A program made the translations under genes and the position numbers. Under the pieces are notes generated by a model. The model was not told where the DNA came from. It ran no database searches and worked only from the letters and a program-made list of their open reading frames with translations. From Reclinomonas americana ATCC 50394 (taxonomy: Eukaryota > Jakobida > Jakobea > Jakobida), in contig PS015237.1 in the NCBI GenBank assembly GCA_048213135.1, positions 11,194 to 49,804 of the forward strand: a DNA stretch of 38,611 nucleotides. Reading direction: 5' to 3'. Of the stretch, positions 23,301-33,631 are shown one piece after another (within the stretch, counting starts at the first letter, position 1; every line of letters starts with the position of its first letter).

Positions 23301-24905
23301 AAGAATCTACTGGAGCTGGCACACGACGAAGAGGCTCGTCGCAGATTACGCGAGATCCGACACGGTGCGACTGCGCTTGTCCGAGAGAGCATCTGCGTGG
23401 CCTCCAACTCAACTCACGTTTGCGTGCGCAGTCTCCGACTTGGACATCTCGTACGACGATCTGGCCGGCTGCCGAGCCAATCTCGCTCTCAACATTGTGC
23501 CACCGGAGGAACTCATTATCGACCGCGACATGATTCTCGGCGAAGGTGCGCGGCAGTGTGATGCTGGTTGACTGATTGCCCCCCGATGTTCACCGTCGAT
23601 CATCGCAGGCGCATTCAGCATTGTGTATGCCGCCGAGTGGCTCGGTCATCATGTGGCGGTTCGTGGTCCTGCGCGTCGATCGACGGCCTTCGCTGTGGTT
23701 GCGCTCACTGTATCTTGTATGTGTGCAGCTGAAGCAGTTCCGCTGTGGCTCTGGTCAGCGAGCAAAAGTCATGGAGGACATGATCAATGAGGCGACGGTG
23801 GCCATTACACTGGCATCGTGCGTTATCTCCCAGCAAAAAATAGTCTCGATTCTTCGATTATGACCAACTGACTTGATGCGCACAACACACAGCCACCCTG
23901 GCATCGCCACCATCTATGGGCTGGCCATAGATTTGCAGGAGGGACCTGGACTGATTGTGGAGCGTGTGAACGGAACCGATTTGGGTGCGCTGCTGTACGG
24001 CTCGAAGCGACGATCGTTTTCACCTGCAGAGGTTGGGAGAATGGCGATGCTGCAGCAAGTTGCTTGCGTTGACTGACCAGGATGACTCGTGTGCAGAAAC
24101 TGAGCATCTGTGGCCAAGTGGCGTCGACGCTCGAGTTCCTCGTTGCGTGTGTTGCTGCTGCATCGCGTGTGTTTGCTTTCCGGCCTTGACTTACGACACT
24201 CCGTGCGCCATGCAGCACGAGAATCGCATCATTCACCGCGACTTGAAACCCGAGAGTTGTGTGCAGTTGCATTACCGTCAACTAGTGCACTCCTGACACC
24301 CTGCTTGCGCAGATGTCATGGTGGAGCGCAACGGGACGGTCAAGTTGCTGGATTTCGGTCTGGCCAAGGTGCAGAGCACGTTGTCCACCATGTCGGGGAG
24401 CTTCCTCGGAACGCCTGGGTATATGGCGCCCGAGATCTGCATGCACCAGGTGAGAGCGAAGAGGAGCGGTGCGTTTTTTTCCTTTTGCTGACTGCTTCTG
24501 CAGCCGTACAACGAGAAGTGCGACTGCTACGCGTTGGGTATGTGTGCACCCCTGCCTCCTCGGTCCTCTGGTCACCTGCTCACTTCATTTCCATCAAAGG
24601 TGTGCTGATGTACGAGGTGTTTTCGGAACAACGCGCCTACGAGGGCATGAGTGGCCTGCAGGTGATCACGGACATTGTGGCCGGCAAAACACCCGAGCAT
24701 CGACACAACCTCGCAGCACTACCGCCGCCCATTGCACGCATCATTTCCGCCTGCTGGGTACGTGTATCACGGCTCCCGTATCTCTCGCAATGGGAGAAAT
24801 CAGGCACTGATATCTATGTTCTCACACACACTGTCGCAGCATGCAAATGTCAGCAAACGACCGTCGGCTGCCGAGGTTCGACAAGCACTGGCCAGCTTGG
24901 GATGA
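20302..24905 (+). CDS. ARM-repeat protein kinase (TKL-like), main part; 5' end on neighbouring contig
   Basis: Twenty-five exons, ending 24840-24905. It opens in mid ARM repeat ([15 protein letters not shown]) and continues with '[19 protein letters not shown]', '[20 protein letters not shown]' and '[19 protein letters not shown]'. A Ser/Pro linker follows ([11 protein letters not shown], then a Pro run), then a globular piece starting '[20 protein letters not shown]' (22113-22294), which vaguely recalls ubiquitin-like folds, and a helical region. The kinase domain spans about 23500-24905 and has everything needed for activity: glycine loop [10 protein letters not shown], the VAIK-type Lys at 23732, HRDLKPEN (24234), DFG (24351), APE (24426) and the CW...RPSAAEV end of the C-lobe. 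ARM-plus-kinase proteins are known in Dictyostelium and other protists. Flipping contig 19439-20281 gives one gene of about 1,219 aa. The intron at 22295-22360 is in frame, so its splicing is less certain. Confidence 0.88.
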
Positions 24906-25278
24906 GAGAGTGTGTGAGAGACAAGCATTGTAAAACATCCGCCATTTTGCGCCGTAATTTACACCACACCTTTATTCCTTGCACAAGAGAGAGAGGAGTG
25001 CGCTCCGTCTGTGTGCGTGCTTGCGTGAGAAGAACACACGCACACACACACACACACAGGATAAAGAGAGAAGAGAGAAAGAGGAGAGAGTGCGCGTCTC
25101 GAGTTGTCAAACATGTCAGAGACGCCACCTCTCACAGACTCCATTCACGGCTCCTCACTGGCCCTTCGCCGACGATCAGTTGCGTGTCACCTCCCCACAC
25201 ACACACAGAGCGCGCGCGTGTGCGTGCGAGAAAAACAAGTCATGACACACACATATACTGTCACAGTCGACCACATTC
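24906..25278. repeat. Intergenic spacer with CA microsatellite
   Basis: 373 bp. A nearly pure CA run lies at about 25034-25058, with further CA at 25196-25209. TGTAA at 24929-24933 follows the kinase stop by 24 nt. No gene seen. Confidence 0.6.
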
Positions 25279-28200
25279 ATGTCGGCCTCGTCCCTCCCGC
25301 TGCAACGCAAGTCGTCCATGCCAGCTTCACAACTCGCCGCTGCCGCCGCCGCCGCCTCTGCAGCAGCAACAACCACCACCACAACCACACGGCGACCTCT
25401 GCGCAGACAGGCCAGTGATCGCTCACTCGGCGAGGGCAGTCTCGCAGGCAGCAGTGGCTCGGTGGTGATCAAGCGCGTCTCCATGGACTTGCCCGAGGCC
25501 GAGATGGTGTCGACTCCGACGTCGTCGGATGGACTGACGCCGACGGGAGGCGGGCCGGTGACGCCCTTTGATGATGCCGAGTATCAGCAGGCGATGCGAC
25601 TGATGGGGCGGCGCCGCTCGTCGCTGACGGCGTTGCCGCTGAATGGACTGCCGGTGAGCCTGTTGGTGTCGTCGGTGGCGTCGGTGTTGCCCAAGGACGC
25701 GGGGAAGACGGCCGCGGAGATGCAACAGCAGTCATGTTGCGGCTGTTGAAGAGAGTATCTCTCTTGGTATTCTGTCTCGTGACCAACATCTGTGCGCAGC
25801 GCATCATCGGACGACGCGTTCGTTGACGGTGTTTGGCTCGTCGTCGTCGACGACGCGGTCGCCACGGACGTCGCCCAGATCGACGCCGCGTACGACTCCC
25901 AAGTCGACGCCGCGCGCCTCGCCCGTGTCGAGTCCGCGCAGTTCACCGGTGAATGTGTCGCCGTTCTCGCCGGCGCGCATGTTGCGTGTGAGGGGTGTCT
26001 TGTCTCTCTTGTTTATTAGCCTTTGTGTGACATTGCGTGTCAGTGTGGACTCGACGGCGGCTCCACCAGTGCCGTCGTTCGCGGCCGATCTGGTGTGCAC
26101 TCTGCGTGGTCACACGGCTGCGGTGACGTCGCTCAGCTGGCACCCGCGGGAACTGTGTCTGGCCAGTGGCTCCAAGGATTGTTCGGTGCGCCACTGGGAT
26201 CTGTCGATGATGTCGTCCGCGGTGCCGAGTCAGGTGGTGGGCGAGCACGCCGACGCTGTAGATTCGGTCGAATTCTCCGCGGTCGACGGCATGTGCATCA
26301 TGGTGCGCCTGTGTCACTCGCGTTACGTACGTGCACACCACGCTGTGCTGACTGCTGTTGCTGCTGTTGTTGCAGTCGAGTTCTGGCGACAAGGTGGTGA
26401 AAATGTGGAGCGGAGTCGGCAGCCTGACACCGTCCGTCACCGTGCTGCCGGATCTCGGGCAACTGGCGACACTGGCCCCAAATGGCGACCTCGTGGCCGC
26501 CCGTGGTGCCAACCAGGAGAGCAGCACCATCCGTCTGTACAAGACCAGTGCCGGCGGCAAGAACGTGGGCTCGCTCCGTGGACACACACGCGGTGTGCTG
26601 CACTTGGCGTTTTCGCCCAGCGGCCAGCAGCTGCTCTCCGTGTCCTCTGACAACACTGGTCGTCTGTGGAGCGTGGCGCAGCGCACTTGTGTGCATGTGC
26701 TGGAGGGACACACCAACTGGGTGTGGTGAGTGAGCCGTGTTCTTGATCACACACAGGGTGGTTATCATTCTCACCGTGGAACTCATGTCACAGGGGCGGT
26801 TGCTTCTCCCCCATGGGAACCCGCGTCGCGACCTCGTCGGGTGACAAGTCGATTCGATTGTTGCGTGGATGGGAGGAGAACAGCACTTGCTTCGTGGTTT
26901 GTGCTTTCCGTTCTCACTCGGACGTGATATTGCAGGTGGGACACGGTGACTGGCGCCTGTGACATGGTTCTTCTGGGTCACGATGCGGCAGTGCGCGACG
27001 TCCGCTGGGATCCGATCGGGCCGTACTTGCTCACCAGCTGTTGCGTCCGTGGTGTTCTTGTTTGCTGTGTCGATTCACTCACCTTTCCCCCTCCACACAG
27101 CCGACGATTCCACGTTGCGCTCTCACCGCACATTAGATCTCCTGCCTCTGCTCACTCGCTCACCACTTCTACACAGTGTGCGCATCTGGCACTCCGAGTC
27201 TGGAGTGTGTCTGACCTTTGTCTCGGCGGTGGACTCCAGCATATCGGCCGTCGCCTGGGCCGACGACGGCATTCACTTTGCCATGGCGAGCGCGAAACAC
27301 ATTGGCGTGTTTGAGATTGATGCTGCTCGAGTGACGGCGCAGGGAGTGCCGACACCCGAGGTGCGTGTCGACGATTGCGGCTCATGTTTGGTGGTGGAGT
27401 TCGACACGTCGTCGCTGCCGCCGCGAGCTTCGGTGCGACTGGTGGTGCAGCGAGAGCGAGCATCTGGGTCACCGGCGCCGGATATCGGTACGAATTCTTC
27501 ATTTCTCCACTCCTTGATATCGGATCTCTGACTGATTGACGCACACCAGTGTTGGAGCCGCAAGAGTTTGTGCCGCTGAGCGGTCACGGTCGCTTTGGAT
27601 GCTTCGTGGCGGTGCCCGAGGAAGGCTCCGTGCGTCTCCGACTGGAGGCCCGCGGTCGCCCCAAGCACCGTGCTTCCGACATTGATCAGTCGCTCTTCTC
27701 TCCGTCGCCGTCTGTCGCCTCGCCCACCAATGACGAACCGTGGTCGGAGGGGCAGTGGGTCCATGCGACTGTCCGTGCAGGTACGCGCACCTGTGTTTGC
27801 TTCGGTGTTTGTGAACGCACGATGCTGAAGGAGATGCTTTCTCGTGATCAGGGTACTTGCACCTGCGCGCGCGTGCAGTCAGTCCTTTCAGCGTTTCAGT
27901 GAGCTGGAACAGCGATGCGTTCCGCTCCATTACACGTCGCGCACCGTGGGTGAACGAGTGCAGACGAGTGCCCACGGCATTGCCACTTGAGGACTCCCGA
28001 TTGTTGCGCACCTCGCATGCAGTGTGCGCTCTGTTCACAACAAACAAAACTGACTTTCTTTCGGTGTGTGTGTATGCACAGATCGTGCAAAGTCATCAGT
28101 ATGCGAGACGAGGCCGTTGTGTTCCATCAGCACGATGTGCGTCCATTCACTGACTCCATCACGGCGTCACGACTGCTGCCGGGCACTCGGTACCGCGTGG

Positions 28201-29610
28201 AACTCGGCCTTGCGGGTTGCACGCGACCGGCGGAGGTCGTCACTGTCGACACGCCCGAGCTGCCGGCACCCTCCGAGTCGCCGCTGGCCGAGTGTGCGGC
28301 TCTGATGGAGAAGGTTGGTTGCGAGAGATGCCGTGTCACAGGCGACCGTCTTCTTTTTGTTGATGGCATGTGTAGATTTCATCCTGGATGACGCCGCTCT
28401 CTGGCGGCAGTGTCTCCGCACTCCACTCGTATCGCACCCGTCGCCGAAGCAGGTAGCGTACTGCTCATCTGTCGCACCTTTTATTGGCGCGTGCTGTTCA
28501 CTCACTTCCACGCAGTGCGTCGACGCAACTGAAGCGCATGGCCACCAAGGACGCTCCCGACGGTCCCACTGACGCCGGTGCCTCGGATGCCGATGCTGCC
28601 GCAACGGCCAACACTCGCGATGTGGCGCGTATGATTCTCACCCGCACACACAGTGTGGCCGACGAGTGCGACTCGCGGTTGGCCGAGGGTCTGCTGAACC
28701 ACAAGGGCACGGCGGAGATTGGCGGCGAGTTCGCCGACCTTCTGTCTGCCAACCTCGGCGACCTGTCGCAACAAGCCGTGGCGGCGGGGCAAGCGCTGAC
28801 CGCTGTGGCGGCCACGGAGGATGGCGTGCAATACGTGACACCGGCCACCGCGGCGGCCTGCGCACGCAGTCGATTGCGTGCGTCGGGCGCAGCATGTGCG
28901 CTGTCCGTTGAGCCGTGGGAGGCACGGCGCTCGGATCGCGACATGCCGGTCGCCTGGCAGGATGTGCAGGGCAAGTGCAGACAGCTGTCGGAGGTGGCAC
29001 ACGAAGCCGCGCAGCAATTGGCACAGTCGCTTGCGAATCTGCACACCCAGGTGTCGGAGGTCCGCCGCACCAGCACCACCCGACGAGAGCAGCTCGAGGC
29101 TGAACTGGCGCGCATCCAGCGAGAGCTGGAGACCGAGACCATCAAGGTCAGACGCAGTTGCTCGCGACTCTGTGTTATTTTTCTCGTTCCCTTATTCCTT
29201 TCGACTCTTGTGACAGCTCAAGTACGCCGACGGTCTCGACGCCATCCTCAGCAGCCATCAGAAGCGGGTCGACGGACAAGTCGACGCGCTGGCGAACCGT
29301 GCTGCAACTCTCCGCACTGCTGCCCAGATGCCCGAGGTTTGCCTCGCCCACCCACTTGTCTGTTCTTTCCCCCTTTTTATTGCTGACCGCGTCGTCCACG
29401 CAGTGGTTCTGCGCTCGCCTCAGCACCCTCAGCGACGAATGCCTTCGCTTGTGGAACCAGTGGAAATCCAACGAACAAACCACGCTGCTCCCGCAACACG
29501 CCTCCTCTCTCCTACAAGCACTAGACTCCGCCGATTCCACCACAGGCGCCGACACGGACGCACTTCGGGCAGAACTTCGTTTGGTCGCGTCCCGAGGGAC
29601 AAACTCATGA
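25279..29610 (+). CDS. WD40-repeat protein with FN3-like and coiled-coil C-terminus (paralogue 1)
   Basis: Fifteen exons (25279-25735, 25800-25980, 26044-26302, 26376-26725, 26794-26859, 26936-27039, 27101-27113, 27177-27487, 27550-27780, 27879-28002, 28082-28313, 28376-28452, 28516-29146, 29217-29336, 29404-29610) encode 1,120 aa. The first about 220 residues are Ser/Thr/Pro-rich, with an SPRS/TPRT-type repeat. WD40 repeats follow: 'LVCTLRGHTAAVTSLSWHP', 'SLRGHTRGVLHLAFSPSG', 'VLEGHTNWVWGGCFSPMG' and 'LLGHDAAVRDVRWDP', with their WD or LW ends. After the propeller come beta-rich segments, one of FN3 appearance ('FSVSVSWNSDAFRSI' ... 'TRYRVELGLAG'), then a long helical/coiled-coil tail (QLEAELARIQRELETETIK). 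This is a scaffold-type protein whose partners cannot be read. It is paralogous to the gene at 33632-37197, and one exon is only 13 nt. Confidence 0.9.
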
Positions 29611-29682
29611 ATGAACCCCATTGTCCACTCGCGAGCAATTCGGATATCTTGAGATTACACACACAAACAGAGCGCGACAGAG

Positions 29683-32600
29683 ATGAGGCGCCGCGCAGTG
29701 TCACTGGCAGTCACACTGCTGCTGCTGCTCATCTGTGTGGGTGCACTGGTGTCTGGTGAGTGCCACACGGACACACGTGCGTGTGAGTGTTGCCACTCAC
29801 CCTCTTGCACGCGCGCAGTGGCAAACGCGAAAAAGTCAAAGAAGGCGCCCTTATCCTCCAACAAGCTGGATGTGGCCGCACGTCAGCACGAGCAGGTGAA
29901 GCGCGCACAGGCCGAGCTTGACGCAGAGAGGGCCAAGTCGGGCAAGAAGCAGAAGAAGGCGGTGTTGGGTCCGGCGGCTCCGGAGGCCGACGAGGCCGAT
30001 GATCCAGCGCGACAGGAGGCCGAGGACCGGCTGAGAGACTTTGGAGCGGAGCATCGTATGCACAATCCGCAGCCGTCGCCTCTGGTGCCGCGTGGGAAGA
30101 ACGAGGGCGACGATGAGATGCCGAATCGCAACCCGAATACCCCGGAGGATGGCATTGTGCCGCACAAGCAGTTGCGACAAAGAAAGAGGCTGAGCGTTTC
30201 GTTGCTGTTGTTGTGCAGTTTCGTGACGCATGTGTTTTTTGTAGTGTGCGTCGCTCGCTGCTGGACTATGTGGAGCGCAAGATGGCGTTTGATCGCTCCG
30301 GTTGCGCCTTCCCTGGCGAGCAGCGTCTGTGCATTGGTCGTATTACCGAGTACTACCAGCAGGTTTGTGCCTGTGTCTGTGTGCGCGCGCGCAGCAATGT
30401 CTTGCTTGTACTGAGAAAGAAGTGATTTTCCTTTGTGTTTCTCTCCAGGTGGTCTCCGGTATCATGCACTACCTGACGGTGGAGATGGGAGGCGAGCTTC
30501 TGGAGGTGCAGATCCACGAGCACCCGGCCAGTGAGCAGGCTGAAAAGTGCGCTGGCTTGCTGCTGATTCGTGTCACTTGGTGGTCGCCGAGGCCTGATTG
30601 CTTGTCGCAGGCATCACATGCAGTCGATTGACATTCCGCCGCGCCAGCAATTCTACGAGCTGATCAGTGTGGCGCGCCCTGGTCAGGACCCGCCACCGAC
30701 TGGCTTCTTTGATCCGTCGGCACCGCGCCTGCCGGAGAAGCAGAATGGTCCCAGCGAGCCGCCGGCCACTGTGCCTGGCGGTGTGCCGACCACCACCCCT
30801 CCGCCCGGCTCCGCACCAACCATGGCTCGCCTGCGCCGTGAGGTGCACGGCTGCATGCTGGCGTTTGATCGCGCTCGCGAGGCACAGGCTTGCCGTCGCC
30901 GCAAGCTGTACGTGGCCGAGAACGTGAACCTGACACGTTTCTCCAACATGCCCGCCGCACTCAATCCCGCCTCGGCGCTGACCACTGCCGCCACTGCGCT
31001 GGCGGAGACCTCATCTGCCGAGGCCGCCTCGCGTATTGTCTCGCAGGAGCAGCTGCTGCAGCTCAGCACAAAAGTGCTGCCGTCGTCGTTCTCGTGGGTG
31101 CCGGCACTGAAGAAGCTCAACTGCCACTGGATCATGAACCAGAAGGGCTGCGGCTCCAGCTGGGCTTTTGCCGCCGCCACCGTGCTCAGCACTGGCATGT
31201 GTGTGCGCACCAAGGTCGGTGGAGCTGTGTGTGTGGGCACGAAAGGGGAGTTTTCACTCACACCTCTCCCTTCACCAACAGGGCGCCGTGCGTCAAGTGG
31301 TGTCGCCTCAAGATATCGTGTCGTGCACCTCTCCCGCCGGCTGCAGCGGTGGCTCTGCCTGGGAGGTGTTCCAGCGCATGGACCCCGGTGCCGGCAGCAA
31401 GGATCATCCGTGGAAGGCACGTACTCCAGGTGTTTTCTTGTCTTTCTTTCGCGTGGCGGTTGATCTGACTGCTGTTGTGCAACAAATCACAGACACTTGC
31501 CGCTCAGTGCCACCCCTACTCGGCTCGCGACGCCGCACAGGGCGACACGTGCGAAAACATCAATCGCAAGGGCGTATGCGAGCAGCCGCGGTTGTACGGT
31601 TCGTGTTGTGAAGATACGTTGGTGCTGGCCGGTGAAACTCACAGAAGGAGCGCGCAGGTGGCACACACCCGGTGATGATGGAGAAGATCCGCGATGGTCA
31701 CCCAGAGGATGCCATGCACTTGCGTGCACTCATCTGGCACTGGGGACCACTGGCGGTGCGCTTTGACGTGTTCGAGGACCTGCTTACTGTTGCGTCGCGC
31801 GGCATCACACACATGATGGGAGTGTCGGTACTCACTGGCAAATCATCCCGCAGTATGAGAAGGGCATCTACCGCCCGACCACCGACAAGCGCGTGGGACC
31901 CCATGTGCGTCGCACTTGGAGATTTCCTTGCACTGAGAGAACTTGAGTTGTTGACGTGCCCCTGTTGCGCAGGCTGCTGTTATTCTCGGATGGGGCATTG
32001 ACGCCGATGAGACACCGTTCTGGATCCTGCAAAACTCTTGGTGTGTATTGTCGGGTGGATGTGCTTGGTTGTGTGTGGTGGTAGTGGTGCTCAACAAGAA
32101 CCGCGACTGCAGGGGCAAGCACTTTGGTGAGGAGGGCATTTTCCGCATCGAGCGCACCATCGAGACGGAGACGATGCTCAACCTGCGCCACTTTGCGTGC
32201 GTTCTTCGTGCCTCACCGTGTCATCAACGTCCACAAATTGTGCACTGACAGTGATCACGCGCAGTACCATTGAACAAAGCTGGACGCCGACGTGCCCGAG
32301 CGAGTGCCGCAACGGCTACCAGGATTCCAAGTGCAAGTGCTTCTGCCAGCTGGGTTTCACCGGCGAGAATTGCGATGGTTTGCTGTTGCATGTTGTGTGT
32401 GTGGTCTGCTTGCTTGGCTCTCCACCATTCACTGACGTGGCGCGCCCTCCTACGCAGTGTGCTCGCTGCAATGCGAAAACAATGGCACACTTCAGCAAGA
32501 CTCGTGCAAGTGCAAGTGCCCGATTGGTTTCCGCGGACGCAGCTGCCAACAAGGTCAGTCTTACATGCAGCTTTGCCCATGTGGTGCCGCGCCCTCACAC

Positions 32601-33474
32601 CACTGTTGCCACAAAAAAACAGGCATTGAGATTGTGTCCGTCACGGGCGAGGTCGACAACGAGTCGGTGTGGCCACTGCCGCCGTTCAAGTTGTCGAAGA
32701 AAGCCCGCAAGCGCCGCAACAAGCACAAGATCCGCCCATGGGACAAGCCACCGACCAATGCGGCGGACGAGTTCCCACCGGGCTCGAAGCGCGTCAAGCT
32801 GCCGAAGCGACCGGACGGCTCGGAGCCATTCGCCGACCCGTCGCTGACCGCCGAGCAGCGTCGCGCAATGGACCGCAAGAGCATGTTTGCTCCCGAGCCA
32901 TTCCTGCGCACGGTGCCGGGTGAGGGACGCATTGTTCCGACTCCCATTCGCGGCGAGAACAAGATCGAGTTCCGTCTGCGCTTCTCCAACATTAGCATCA
33001 GCGAAATGGTTTGTTTTCTTGGTGAAACTGTGCTTGCAGTCCCCGGTTCTTGCGTCGCCTGACCCGTTCTTGCCGATCACAGGATAAGATTTACATTGTC
33101 GAGCGAGACGAGGGTGCCATTGGCGACTACATCAAGAAGTACCAGTTCGTGCACCCCGCATACCCAGACAAGTTCGAGTTGTTGCTGCACGTTTACGCCA
33201 CTCGGTTGCACCGCAAGGGGCACTACAAGGTTTGCATGACGCCAAATGACGATCTGTTCTTGCGCGCATGTCTCACGCCTCCCCGTCTCTCTCTCTCTCT
33301 CTTTGCAGCTCATCCTCTCCAAGTTCCGCGGCTTCAATCGTTTCGGTGAGTCGACACACGCCACTTCTGTGCTTGTCTGTGCATTTCGAACTGATATCGT
33401 AACTCCCGAAACAAACAGGGCGGGAACGTGACTGGGATCCCGAGTACATTGTGGTGCCATTCACGCTGGCATGA
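29683..33474 (+). CDS. Secreted cystatin-like / papain-fold pseudoprotease / EGF-like protein (TINAG-like)
   Basis: Seventeen exons give 889 aa. Residues 1-25 are a signal peptide. A Lys/Ala/Glu-rich stretch is followed by a cystatin-like domain (about residues 142-215) with the inhibitory-loop motif QVVSG intact; an intron falls exactly between its Q and first V. A Pro-rich linker leads to a papain-family domain (about 31075-32260). It keeps the oxyanion-hole Gln (QKGCGSSWAF), the catalytic His (GPHAAVILGWG, 31902-31904) and the Asn (QNSWG, 32033-32035), but the nucleophile Cys is Ser (AGC, 31158-31160), as in tubulointerstitial nephritis antigens. It is therefore probably not a protease. 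Two EGF-like modules follow (CKCFCQLGFTGENC and CKCKCPIGFRGRSC). A last about 240-residue region ending IVVPFTLA has no family I recognise. Likely extracellular or endosomal/lysosomal. The 31432 donor (GTTTTC) is the least certain splice site. Confidence 0.9.
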
Positions 33475-33631
33475 GGCGGCTCTGGCTGCGTCAATGTCGA
33501 TACGCAGAAACTTCATGTATTGTCATCAAAGTAAACAAAAAGAGAAACACAAGTACACAGCCGCGAGGGGGAGAAGATGATTGGCAGCAAATTCGATCGC
33601 CAACCTGCTCAACCGATCAAAACGCAGGTCC

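Noticed and set aside
31150-32035. Active papain-like cysteine protease
   Set aside because: The nucleophile position is Ser (AGC at 31158), although the other catalytic residues are present.
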